Assembly: GCA_024400275.1 (NCBI GenBank)
Contig: JAKSMY010000001.1
Span: forward strand, 1-64,000
Reading direction: 5' to 3'
DNA length: 64,000 bases
DNA from: Paludibacteraceae bacterium
Lineage (GTDB): Bacteria; Bacteroidota; Bacteroidia; Bacteroidales; Paludibacteraceae
Positions 42,518 to 51,600 of the stretch are shown one piece after another; position 1 is the stretch's first letter, and each line of letters begins with the position of its first letter. The notes beneath the pieces were generated by a model. The model was given only the letters and a program-made list of their open reading frames with translations. It made no database searches and was not told the origin of the DNA. The position numbers and the translations under genes were made by a program.

Positions 42518-44440
42518 CTATAATTCGCAGATATCTGATGGCATACGCCAGTCACCACGGGGAGACAAGCTCACACAGCACACCTTAGGTCCGTCCGGCA
42601 AGCAACTGCGCTTGAACTGCTGGCAATAGAAGCGGTGCATAAAGACAGACAACCAATGGTCAATCTGGTCCGGCGTATAGCGGTCCTCAAATGCCACCGA
42701 AGCCATGTAGAAAATCTTATCTCTGGAGAACCCGTAACGCAAGAAATAGAAAATAAAGAAGTCGTGCAATTCATACGGTCCCACCTTCTCCTCCGTGATT
42801 TGAGCAATATCGCCCTGCTCGTCCGTTGGCAGCAGTTCAGGCGATACGGGAGTGTCCACAATATCCAACAAAGTGGCCCTTGTCTCGTCCGAGAAATAGT
42901 TTTCCGCAGCATACTTCACCATATAACGCACCAAAGTCTTTGGCACGCCGGCATTGATGCCATACATTGACATGTGGTCGCCACAATACGTTGCCCAGCC
43001 CAACGCCAATTCGCTCAAATCGCCTGTGCCAATAACCAAGCCGTTGTACTTATTCGCCAAGTCCATTAATATTAAGGTACGCACGCGCGCCTGAGCGTTC
43101 TCATACGTAACGTCGTGATTATTAATATCATGGTCGATGTCTTGCAGGTGTCGGGTCGTTACCTCGCGAATAGGTATCTCGTGCATCGATACGCCCAGTT
43201 CCTCCATCAAGCGCATGGCATTCGTATAGGTGCGGTCGCTGGTACCAAAACCGGGCATGGTAACACCCAATACACGTTGCCGTTCATAGCCCAGTAAATC
43301 AGCAGTTTGCACAGCCACGAGCAGTGCCAACGTTGAATCCAAACCGCCCGAAATGCCCACAACCAAGGTCTGTGCCTTGGTGTGCTCCCAACGTTTCGCC
43401 AAACCGTTCGTCTGAATACTGAACACATCGCCACAATAGGCGTCCTCGTTCTCCTTGTCCGGCAGGAAAGGTGTGGTCGAGAAGGTGCGGTGCAGTGGCT
43501 CAACATACCCCCACTCTGACTCGATGGGTGCCACGTTGATTTTGCGGTAATGGCCGTGCTGGTCCTTGGTAAAGTTGGTATTACGCTGCCTGTCTGTACG
43601 CAGACGCTCCACATCAATCTCCGAGATAACCATGCTGTTTTCGCGCAAGAAACGCTGTCCCATCTCGAGCAAATCGCCGTTTTCGGCAATATACGTAGAG
43701 CCGGAGAACACGACGTCGGTGGTCGATTCGCCCACACCGGACGAGGTGTAGATATATCCGCAATGCACACGCGCCGACTGCTGCGTAATCATCTGCCGGC
43801 GGAAAGCATGCTTGCCAGTGACACAGTTGCTACTACTGAGGTTGAAAATCAGTTCGGCCCCCTGCACCGCCAGTTGCGTGGAAGGCGGTAGCGGACTCCA
43901 CAAGTCCTCGCACACCTCTATGCCAAAGCAATAATCGCGCGTCATGAACAACAAGTCTATTCCAAACGGCACATCACCACCCCACAAATCCACCGTAGGA
44001 ATACGCGGCGAGCCATCGGACTCACGCACGGCACGACCACTCGTGAACCACCGTTTCTCATAGAACTCGCCGGTATTGGGCAAGTTAATCTTCGGCACAA
44101 CGCCCACGACCTCGCCGTCGGTTATGACAAACGCGCAGTTGAACAGGTTGTTATCCACCTTCAGCGGAGCGCCCACCAAGACAATCAACGCCTTACCTCG
44201 GGTGTATTCGCAAATCTGCTGCATCCCCTTCATCGCGTTCTGTTGCAACTGCTGCGTGAAGAAAAGGTCCGCACAAGTGTAACCGGTTACGGTCAATTCA
44301 GGGAAACACAAGACCTCAACACCCTCCTCAATCGCCTCGTTGATTTGCTCCTTGATGGCCTGAACATTGGCATCTACATTTGCCACTTGGCAAGCCGGCA
44401 CCGCTGCCGCTACGCGCACAAAACCGAAATTCTGATTCAT
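42518..44440 (-). CDS. nadE: Glutamine-dependent NAD synthetase
   Basis: A 640-residue two-domain enzyme that makes NAD from deamido-NAD with glutamine as amide donor. The N-terminal nitrilase-type glutaminase has the Glu in CFPELTVTGYTCADLF near 42, Lys in VPKINLPNTGEFYEKRWF near 112 and Cys in GIEVCEDLW near 175. The C-terminal synthetase has the P-loop VVGISGGLDSTLAL near 361 and GTGDLSELALGW near 470. Length is that of the long fused form. It has its own promoter and is read away from tRNA-Glu. Confidence 0.96.
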   Translation of the reverse strand: MNQNFGFVRVAAAVPACQVANVDANVQAIKEQINEAIEEGVEVLCFPELTVTGYTCADLFFTQQLQQNAMKGMQQICEYTRGKALIVLVGAPLKVDNNLFNCAFVITDGEVVGVVPKINLPNTGEFYEKRWFTSGRAVRESDGSPRIPTVDLWGGDVPFGIDLLFMTRDYCFGIEVCEDLWSPLPPSTQLAVQGAELIFNLSSSNCVTGKHAFRRQMITQQSARVHCGYIYTSSGVGESTTDVVFSGSTYIAENGDLLEMGQRFLRENSMVISEIDVERLRTDRQRNTNFTKDQHGHYRKINVAPIESEWGYVEPLHRTFSTTPFLPDKENEDAYCGDVFSIQTNGLAKRWEHTKAQTLVVGISGGLDSTLALLVAVQTADLLGYERQRVLGVTMPGFGTSDRTYTNAMRLMEELGVSMHEIPIREVTTRHLQDIDHDINNHDVTYENAQARVRTLILMDLANKYNGLVIGTGDLSELALGWATYCGDHMSMYGINAGVPKTLVRYMVKYAAENYFSDETRATLLDIVDTPVSPELLPTDEQGDIAQITEEKVGPYELHDFFIFYFLRYGFSRDKIFYMASVAFEDRYTPDQIDHWLSVFMHRFYCQQFKRSCLPDGPKVCCVSLSPRGDWRMPSDICEL

Positions 44441-44460
44441 AATACTCGTCTTTTATCGCA

Positions 44461-44492
44461 CAAAATTACTAAAAAATCGACATATAAACAAA
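44461..44492 (-). promoter_or_regulatory. Promoter of nadE
   Basis: Minus strand TTTG, 20 bases, TAATTTTG, 20 bases before the ATG. It is back-to-back with the tRNA-Glu promoter. Confidence 0.8.
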
Positions 44493-44518
44493 TTTTTTAC
44501 ATTTTTTTCTGCAAAATA

Positions 44519-44550
44519 CTTGCGTATTTCAAAAAAAAGCAGTACCTTTG
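44519..44550 (+). promoter_or_regulatory. Promoter of tRNA-Glu
   Basis: CTTG, 20 bases, TACCTTTG at 44543-44550; the tRNA begins 28 bases further on. Confidence 0.85.
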
Positions 44551-44578
44551 CACTCGCTTTCGACAAAAAAGCAATAGG

Positions 44579-44649
44579 GTGCTATCGTCTAGTGGCCTAG
44601 GACAACGGCCTCTCACGCCGTAAACCCCGGTTCGACTCCGGGTAGCACT
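44579..44649 (+). tRNA. tRNA-Glu (CTC)
   Basis: Cloverleaf with acceptor GTGCTAT/GTAGCAC, anticodon stem ACGGC/GCCGT with loop CTCTCAC (anticodon CTC, reads GAG) and the T arm CCCGGTTCGACTCCGGG. CCA is not encoded. Confidence 0.92.
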
Positions 44650-44686
44650 ACAAAAAAGGGACTTGCTCAGCAAGCCCCTTTCATTT

Positions 44687-45430
44687 TTACCCTTGTCCAC
44701 TTATTTCCATCGCAAAACGTTCTGCCTCGGCAATCTGCTCTATTTTGCCCACATCCATCATACGATAATCAGTCGGCACGTACGCACGCAACGTTCCTTT
44801 CTTCATCGCGTACAGATACACATCCATCAGCCCGAATTTTGCACCTTTTTCCTCTGCGACAGCGCCGAAACAGGGATAAAGCTCCGGTTGCAGCACTGCC
44901 ATACCACTATATGCCAAGTGTTGCCCGTCTTGCCCCTTCAGTTCGCCCGTTGCTATGTTCGTCCAACCGCATAAGCGCTTTTGCCCGTCAAAGCAGAGGT
45001 AACGCTGCGTCTTCCTGTCGCTCACCACCAAGGTGCCCAAACCGCCGTTCCTCGTTGCCTGCTGCAACAAGTCGTGCAGGTCAATCGTGCTGAGTATATC
45101 GACATTGCACACCAGTAGCGGCTCTCCGTGCATTGTGCATTGTGCATTGACCACCTTTTTCACTCCCCCACCCGTGTCCAAAAGCAAGTCGCGCTCGTCG
45201 GAGATAGATATATTTGCTCCCCAACCGTTATTTTTCTGCACCTCCTCAATAATCATATCAGCAAAGTGGTGCACGTTCACCACAATATCCGTTATACCGG
45301 CAGCCATCAGTTGCTCCACCTGCCACTGTAGCAGAGGTTTACCGGCAAGGGGCACCAATGCCTTGGGCATCGTATCGGTCAGCGGTTTTAACCGTGTCCC
45401 CAATCCCGCTGCAAAAATCATTGCTTTCAT
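44687..45430 (-). CDS. Sugar-1-phosphate nucleotidyltransferase (MurU-like)
   Basis: A 247-residue nucleotidyltransferase with the start motif FAAGLGTRLKPLTDTMPKAL (residues 6-25), VNVHHFAD near 50 and the metal Asp in VCNVDILS near 113. Paired with the kinase-RapZ fusion directly upstream, the best fit is MurU, which charges MurNAc-1-phosphate with UMP in peptidoglycan recycling; a mannose or glucose nucleotidyltransferase is possible. Three heptamer units at 45129-45149 insert a peptide (NAQCTMHG) in frame just before the metal-site strand. Confidence 0.82.
   Translation of the reverse strand: MKAMIFAAGLGTRLKPLTDTMPKALVPLAGKPLLQWQVEQLMAAGITDIVVNVHHFADMIIEEVQKNNGWGANISISDERDLLLDTGGGVKKVVNAQCTMHGEPLLVCNVDILSTIDLHDLLQQATRNGGLGTLVVSDRKTQRYLCFDGQKRLCGWTNIATGELKGQDGQHLAYSGMAVLQPELYPCFGAVAEEKGAKFGLMDVYLYAMKKGTLRAYVPTDYRMMDVGKIEQIAEAERFAMEISGQG
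45129..45149. repeat. 7-base array inside the nucleotidyltransferase gene (3 units)
   Basis: TGCATTG three times: 21 bases, frame kept. On the coding strand it gives AQCTMH, the same peptide as in the MBL and helicase genes. Confidence 0.92.
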
Positions 45431-45433
45431 ACC

Positions 45434-46834
45434 TCAAAGTACCCTTGCCCGTAATTTTCGTTCGATATTTTGCTCACGGTGAATAATCTGCACTTCCACG
45501 CCGAACTTGCTGTTCAGATGTTGTGCCATCTTCTCGGCGCCATACACGCTACGGTGCTGGCCACCCGTGCAACCAAACGACACCATCAAATTCTCAAAAC
45601 CGCGGTCCATATATCGTTTCACACTCGCATCTACCAACTGATAAGCGGCTTCCAAGAACGGCTTCATCTCACCGTCATCTTCGATGAAACGTATCACCGG
45701 TTCGTCCATGCCGGTCAAGCCGTTGTAGCGGTCGTACTTACCCGGATTATTCACGGCACGGCAATCAAAGACAAATCCCCCACCATTGCCACTGACATCG
45801 GCAGGAATGCCCTTCTTGTAACTGAAACTGAACACACGGACCACCAGAGGTTTCTTCACGCCAACGTCCTGAAACTGTTTCATTTCCGTCATGCGTTGCA
45901 GCACGTCCGACAGGTACGGATAGGCACTATTGTCCTGCTTCAACAACTGACGCAGGTTTTCGATTGCGAAGGGGATAGACTGCAGGAAATGGGGCTTTTT
46001 CTCAAAATATCCACGGAAACCGTACGCGCCCAAGACCTGCATGGTACGGAACAGCACGAAGTGCCGTAACGTGGTCCGAAAGCCATTTTCATCTACCGGC
46101 AAATAGTTCTTCAGTTCTTGCAGGTACTCCCCTATCAACTCTTCACGCAGGTCGTCATGAAAATTGGCTTTTGCCTGCCATAAAAACGAGGCGACATCGT
46201 AATAAATAGGACCTTTTCTTCCACCTTGGTAATCGATAAAATAGGGTTCACTGTCCTTAATCATCACATTACGCGACTGGAAGTCTCGGTATAGAAAGGC
46301 GGTAATGGGAGCAGCCAACAGAATATCTGCCATCTTCTCAAACTCATTCTCCAATCGGTCTTCTTGGAAATCCACCCCCGTTGCTTTTAGGAAGCAGTAT
46401 TTAAAGTAATTCAGGTCCCACAACACGCTACGCCGATTAAATTCCGGCTGAGGATAGCACACGGTCCAATCAAAAGCCCTTGCCCCCAACACCTGAAAAC
46501 GCGCCAAGGCGCGCATTGTCTTGCGGAGTAGCACTTTTTCCTTCTCACAGAATACACCGGTCTTGCGACCTTCGGCGATACAATCAAACAGCACTTCGCT
46601 GCCTAAGTCCTCCTGGTCATACGTCATCTCGTCCTCGCCCACGTGATATAAACAAGGTACGTTCAGCCCCTGCGCCTTGAAGTGGCGCGACATATAGATG
46701 AAGGCATGATTTTCCTCCGCACTTGTACCAACCACGTGGATATAACTCTGCCCTACTGTGCCACTGATGTTACCCGTCTCATCTACGGCCCGAAAATACT
46801 GGCGATTGCTTCCGCCTTGCATGATTTGTTCCAT
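45434..46834 (-). CDS. Sugar kinase (AmgK-like) fused to a RapZ C-terminal domain
   Basis: A 466-residue fusion. Residues ~1-320 are an aminoglycoside-phosphotransferase-type kinase: GGSNRQYFR near 7, and LYRDFQSRNVMIKD...YFIDYQGGRKGPIYYDVAS near 190-222 carrying the catalytic and metal Asp. Residues ~330-466 match the RapZ C-terminal domain: VFSFSYKKGIPADV, FVFDCRAVNNPGKYDRYNGLTG and SFGCTGGQHRSVYGAE. AmgK phosphorylates MurNAc at C1; RapZ's C-terminal domain senses glucosamine-6-phosphate in E. coli. A sensor-coupled recycling kinase is my inference. The MurU-like gene starts 3 bases after its stop. Confidence 0.85.
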   Translation of the reverse strand: MEQIMQGGSNRQYFRAVDETGNISGTVGQSYIHVVGTSAEENHAFIYMSRHFKAQGLNVPCLYHVGEDEMTYDQEDLGSEVLFDCIAEGRKTGVFCEKEKVLLRKTMRALARFQVLGARAFDWTVCYPQPEFNRRSVLWDLNYFKYCFLKATGVDFQEDRLENEFEKMADILLAAPITAFLYRDFQSRNVMIKDSEPYFIDYQGGRKGPIYYDVASFLWQAKANFHDDLREELIGEYLQELKNYLPVDENGFRTTLRHFVLFRTMQVLGAYGFRGYFEKKPHFLQSIPFAIENLRQLLKQDNSAYPYLSDVLQRMTEMKQFQDVGVKKPLVVRVFSFSYKKGIPADVSGNGGGFVFDCRAVNNPGKYDRYNGLTGMDEPVIRFIEDDGEMKPFLEAAYQLVDASVKRYMDRGFENLMVSFGCTGGQHRSVYGAEKMAQHLNSKFGVEVQIIHREQNIERKLRARVL

Positions 46835-46854
46835 ATTGCTCGCTTAAAACTCCA

Positions 46855-46886
46855 CAAAATTACTAAAAAAACGACATATACACAAA
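46855..46886 (-). promoter_or_regulatory. Promoter of the kinase-RapZ/nucleotidyltransferase operon
   Basis: Minus strand TTTG, 20 bases, TAATTTTG, 20 bases before the ATG; back-to-back with the tRNA-Lys promoter. Confidence 0.8.
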
Positions 46887-46911
46887 TTTTTTCATTTTTT
46901 TCTGCAAAATA

Positions 46912-46943
46912 CTTGCGTATTTCAAAAAAAAGCAGTACCTTTG
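46912..46943 (+). promoter_or_regulatory. Promoter of tRNA-Lys
   Basis: CTTG, 20 bases, TACCTTTG at 46936-46943. This whole ~100-bp divergent promoter region is almost identical to the one before tRNA-Glu. Confidence 0.85.
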
Positions 46944-46968
46944 CACCCGCTTTTGAGAAATCAAGCAT

Positions 46969-47042
46969 GTCTCCCTAGCTCAGCTGGCTAGAGCAATTGA
47001 CTCTTAATCAATGGGTCGAGGGTTCGAATCCCTCGGGGGACA
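46969..47042 (+). tRNA. tRNA-Lys (CTT), probable prophage attachment gene
   Basis: Acceptor GTCTCCC/GGGGGAC, anticodon stem TTGA/TCAA with loop CTCTTAA (anticodon CTT, reads AAG), T arm GAGGGTTCGAATCCCTC. CCA is not encoded. The integrase gene begins 232 bases beyond its 3' end, so the tRNA end is the likely attachment site. The matching right-hand site would be outside the window. Confidence 0.92.
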
Positions 47043-47060
47043 CAAGAAAAAACACATTAA

Positions 47061-47164
47061 AAATCAATCAGTTAGGCATTACACGAAAAGTCGTGTGATG
47101 CCTTTTTCGTTCATTTGTATGTTACCGGGCGTATTTACACGCATATTTCATAACTGATTGATTT
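47061..47164. repeat. Perfect 14-bp inverted repeat between tRNA-Lys and integrase
   Basis: AAATCAATCAGTTA at 47061-47074 and its exact inverse TAACTGATTGATTT at 47151-47164, on either side of the tRNA terminator hairpin. Confidence 0.85.
47074..47108 (+). terminator. Terminator downstream of tRNA-Lys
   Basis: AGGCAT(T)ACACGA, loop AAAG, TCGTGT(G)ATGCCT followed by TTTTT: a 12-bp stem with one mismatch and a T-run. Confidence 0.85.
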
Positions 47165-47210
47165 ATACAAATATAATATACTTATAGCGTGTTTTTTGAG
47201 ATGCATAAAA

Positions 47211-47257
47211 ACATAGCAAAAACATAGCAAAAAAGTAAAACATAGCAAAAACATAGC
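47211..47257. repeat. Four direct repeats of ACATAGC, possible integrase arm sites
   Basis: ACATAGCAA-type copies at 47211, 47222, 47240 and 47251, spaced 11, 18 and 11 bases, just before the integrase ATG at 47275. Confidence 0.55.
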
Positions 47258-47274
47258 AACAAATTTTTATCGTC

Positions 47275-48540
47275 ATGGCAAAAGTATCTCTTTATTTGGA
47301 CACCAGGGCTGCCAACAAAAACGGCTTGTACCCTATCAAATTGCGTATCACTCATAACAACACCAACGCTGCACGTTCTGTTGGGTTGTACATATCACCC
47401 GACCAGTGGGATGACAACTACCAAAGAATGGTATTCAGTTCCAACCGTGCAAAGATAAATAATGAGCAACTGGAAGACCTTATATATAAATATAGGTGTG
47501 ACATCCAAAAATTAGATTCGATGTATCGTTTGCCAAGTATGAAGGCGGCCGACATTATTGAGTATGTAGAGAACGGAGGATTTGTCAAAAGCGACAACCT
47601 GTATTTCAACACGCGCATTCAGGAATATGCAGACCAATGCCGCAAAGAGACCTACAAAAAATCGTTCTTATATACGGAGCGTACTGTTATGGACTTTGTG
47701 CAGACCACATCGCCCAATGCCGATAAGATATTCCTAATGGATATAAACTACGACTTCTTGTGCAAGTTCCATTCTTATATGGAGAAGCGCGGTATGAAAA
47801 AGAACTCAATGGCTATCGTTGAGACTAATATCCGCACCATTTGGAACCGTGCCACCAAGTCAAAGTTATTGCCGCATGATCTCAATCCGTTCTATGGCGA
47901 TTGTGGGTATAAGATACAGCACGAACTTAAAGAAAAGGTTTATCTTCCTATTGATGGTATGCGTAAACTGTTGGAATTGGACTTCAGCCAAGTACAGGGG
48001 CGTGAAGGATTAGAGGCAGCGCGTGATTTCTTTATGCTGTCCTTCTACCTGTGCGGCATCAATCCTATTGATTTGTTCTATATGCCAAAATGTCAGTCGG
48101 GTGAGATGGTGTTTGTCAGACGTAAGATAGAACACGCATCACCACAACCTGTGCATTTGTTCATACCAGCCGCAGCACAGCGTATTATAGACAAGTATGC
48201 AGACGGACCGATGATGCTAAACTTTGACCAGCACTATATGAATTTTGACAGTTGCTATTCTTTTTTCCGGCACCGCATAGACCGAATAGCCAAGATGATT
48301 GGTTACCCCGATATGACGCTTTATTGGAGCCGTTATACATGGAGCACATACGCCATGAAGATGGGGGCAAGTGATTTCGTTGTGGATAAGTTGCAGGGGC
48401 GTGTCCCAACTTCTATCAATGGCAAGCATTACGCATCGTTTGAGTGGGAGGACGGAACAAATATAATGGATAAGGTTATACAGTATGCAACTGATGGCGT
48501 TGCATACAACTCTACCCCAGCCCCAAAGTATGTGAAATAA
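47275..48540 (+). CDS. Tyrosine-recombinase integrase of the prophage
   Basis: A 421-residue site-specific recombinase of the Bacteroidota type. The N-terminal arm-binding domain (VSLYLDTRAANKNGLYPIKLRITH) and SAM-like core-binding domain (about 105-210) precede the catalytic domain. MLSFYLCGINPIDL near 255 is the box I region. Box II reads YWSRYTWSTYAMKMG, with Tyr where most integrases have His. GKHYASFEW near 385 probably carries the nucleophile Tyr. It lies next to tRNA-Lys and is read away from it, while the other phage genes are read toward it. Confidence 0.88.
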   Translation: MAKVSLYLDTRAANKNGLYPIKLRITHNNTNAARSVGLYISPDQWDDNYQRMVFSSNRAKINNEQLEDLIYKYRCDIQKLDSMYRLPSMKAADIIEYVENGGFVKSDNLYFNTRIQEYADQCRKETYKKSFLYTERTVMDFVQTTSPNADKIFLMDINYDFLCKFHSYMEKRGMKKNSMAIVETNIRTIWNRATKSKLLPHDLNPFYGDCGYKIQHELKEKVYLPIDGMRKLLELDFSQVQGREGLEAARDFFMLSFYLCGINPIDLFYMPKCQSGEMVFVRRKIEHASPQPVHLFIPAAAQRIIDKYADGPMMLNFDQHYMNFDSCYSFFRHRIDRIAKMIGYPDMTLYWSRYTWSTYAMKMGASDFVVDKLQGRVPTSINGKHYASFEWEDGTNIMDKVIQYATDGVAYNSTPAPKYVK

Positions 48541-48613
48541 AAAAAAAGGACTACGAGTTACCGTAGCCCTCCCTCGTCATGCTGTAACAGTACACAGCAA
48601 TTAGAAGTTTAAC
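48541..48613 (-). ncRNA. Candidate small RNA convergent with the integrase gene
   Basis: A complete minus-strand promoter at 48620-48651 is followed by only ~70 bases and a hairpin plus T-run (48548-48568, then nine T). No reading frame of note fits between them. The T-run overlaps the integrase stop. This gives a short transcript at the end of the late phage genes. The class is unknown. Confidence 0.5.
48548..48568 (-). terminator. Terminator of the candidate small RNA
   Basis: On the minus strand GGCTACG-GTAACT-CGTAGTCC (one bulge) followed by a run of T; on the plus strand the same hairpin may protect the integrase mRNA end. Confidence 0.7.
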
Positions 48614-48619
48614 CGAGTG

Positions 48620-48651
48620 CAAAGGTACTGCTTTTTTTCGATATATGCAAA
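48620..48651 (-). promoter_or_regulatory. Promoter of the candidate small RNA
   Basis: Minus strand TTTG, 20 bases, TACCTTTG, a host-type promoter located inside the prophage. Confidence 0.7.
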
Positions 48652-48684
48652 TAAATAGGAAAAATTTAGGAAAATTTTTGCATA

Positions 48685-51600
48685 TTATCGTAACTTTGTG
48701 GTCAGATTGCTTTGCTCTCCCTCTATTTCCATAAAGTCTATGCGGCTATCACCCGACAAATACCCTGCAAGTCCCACACGGAAATACTTAACATCGGTAC
48801 GCTCAACCTTGCAACCTATATCCGTGAATGTTCCTTTTTTCTCGTTGGCACCAAGCATGGCAAATTGTCTTCCATCGTAAGAGCCGAACACATAGACACC
48901 GAGTGTTTTGTTCTCTGTGCCGTTGTTGGTGTTGAACTTGCCACGAACTACAAATCGGTACGCCTTTTTGAAATCAACTGACCCTAACTTAATAACGTTA
49001 GACAGATAGAGAAAATCGTTTGGTGCTTCGGATTTGCCTTCCAATCCGTCTTGCTCTGCATCTACTTTGTAGAATACACCATCTTTCACGCGGTAGGACG
49101 TTGGGTAGTTGTTCACATACTCATCTGCCGAATAGTCACGCCGCGACCAGTTGCTGTAGCGGTCAAGGATATACGAATATGGATAGTTCTGGTTGCTGAC
49201 CATCAACTCGCGCTCGTTGTGGTTGTAGTTGATAATCGCACCTCTCAGGTATGATAGAAAATCTACACCATCTACAAGGTCAAGTGGCAGGTCTGCCACT
49301 TTTTCAAGCATGTTCTTACCAACGTTACGTGGCTTTGCCAAATCGGGTTCTGTGTATTCTACCACATCACCCTCTGCCGGCTGCCCTATCTCGTTCACCA
49401 CGTCACCTGCTATCTCCATCAGTCCACGGTCCGTTGTGAATACCACACCTGTATCTATTGGAGTGACCGACTTGGCATTGTTGCACACGTCACGCGCTAT
49501 GATACGTGCATTGGTGTATGCCATTTCTCCGTTTGCATCTACATAGAGCGCATATATGCCGTCTGTGCAGAATACGTACAAAGGCGCAGCACCCGTTTGC
49601 CCTGTGCCAACTGCAATGGCATTGCTACACATAGCAAGAATAGTTCCATTGCCTATTTGATATGCCTGCTCAACAGGAAAATAAAAAGGATTGTTTGTTT
49701 TACTTGCTTTTAGTCCATTAGGGAATCGTTCTTCGACAAACTGCTCCGATAAATTTTCTTTTATTTGGTCAATTAAATAACTTTCATCTGAGACAGAATC
49801 CGTGACGGATAATGGTTTCAGTGACGATGCCATATAATACGAAAAATTTATGTATAGGTGCGATTTTAGTAATAGTGGATGAAAACCATAAGAATAACGA
49901 AAATCTAAAATTTTCCCCTTAAAGAAATACACTTTCATTTCCATTGCTCTCGTGTCAGGGAACGACAAAAGTGGATTAAGCGGATATAGAGTAACATCAC
50001 CTTCTGAAGGCGTTTCTATATATCGTACTACTCGTTGTGGTTGCGATTCGCCTGTGTCAATATCTACAATAGCGAATGCGAGTGGCATGTGTTCTGTCCT
50101 GAACTCGCTTGGTATGGTAACCTCCGTAACTCCTTCGGTCGGTGTTTCACTTGGCGTGTCTGTATATACTACCTTATTTGATGTATGTTGGTAGTATTTA
50201 TTGTTATTGTCAGCAAGGTTTGGAAGTCCCTCGTAAGTGCTGCCTTGTTGCACTTTGAGCGACCTATTGTGCAGCATAAACGATTCCAATGGGTATCCAT
50301 GGAACTGAATGCTTTTATAGTTTGCTATATGCAATTTTCCGTTATACGAATATGCAACCTTGGGGATATATGTCATTCTCGACTGAGATTCGTATGTAAG
50401 TTTTTCTTGGAGTGCAATGTTTTTTAATATATTCTTATCTGATGCAGTTGAAAGGTCTATGATTGGGTTGTTAGTTAATTCGGAATGAATAGCGGTAATG
50501 TCGTATTCTTTTAATAAAAAAAACGGACTATTAAAAAGTTTCGACCTAAATTCAATATTGCTTGCAATATGTGGTTTGTATGAAAATGAACCGATGGCTC
50601 CTCCTCCGAAATCAGCTACAACTTGTCTATCTGTTGATTCATCTGAAGTTGTATATTTTTTGTAAATGCAAGATTCGTTTGTTATGAATACACAGATTGA
50701 ATTAAATACGTCTTTATTTTCGGCAAGAATATCATTGTTTGATAATGACAATAATAAATCAGCACCAACAACATCTGCATAACATTTATCATTCGTAGCG
50801 GAATAACAACCAATCATAAGTGTCGGGTATATATCTGTCATTGCATAATCAGATGGGAATGATGGGTCTGGATTATTAGAATGAAAAGCAATATTTGGAT
50901 ATGAAAATTCTCTTGCTATATAATAATTACAATATCCTCCTTTAGGAATGTGAAAACTTTTATAATCTTGTGATGTTGGAACGTAAACATTTTGCCCATT
51001 ATCTTCGTTGGGTAGGATATTTTCTCTTGGTGATAAAAATGTCGGTTGTGATGCGAATCCGAATGTGCCATCGTAAAATCGAAAAGCCGCAATAGCCACG
51101 ACAGCACCTGTAAATTTATTTTCTTCAGTTGCTTTTGATAATGCAAGATTGATTAAGTTATTATAATACGAATTTTTTTGAGTTAAATCGTAAGTTGCGG
51201 GGATTCCTTGATGTTCTACTACTGGTACTACGCCCTCTACGTAAAATTTTTTATCATTATCTATCGATACATTAAATTTTACATCAATAGGGTACAAACC
51301 TCTGCTACTCTGTTCTTTGTTAGTATCTACATTTAACACTTTGTAAAACTCATCGCCCGTTTTGAATACAGCATACTCAAAATCATCTGCTCCGTCAATA
51401 ATAGTAATCAAATGTCCTGTTTGGTTGATATATAAATCGCCCTCTACGCTGCATATCTCTTGCGGCGTAGTGAGTGCTGTAAAGGTTTCTCCGTCATTAC
51501 CTATGTTGGCAAACCAATACAACTTGCTATCTGTCGGATTAACACCAAGGACATGATGGTACGATGCGTTGGTATGGATATATAGTTGCTCATACACAAC

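Noticed and set aside
48650..48705. Rightward promoter at the end of the large phage gene
   Set aside because: TTTTTGCATA and TAACTTTG are present but only 9-10 bases apart; the sequence is the coding end of the structural gene.
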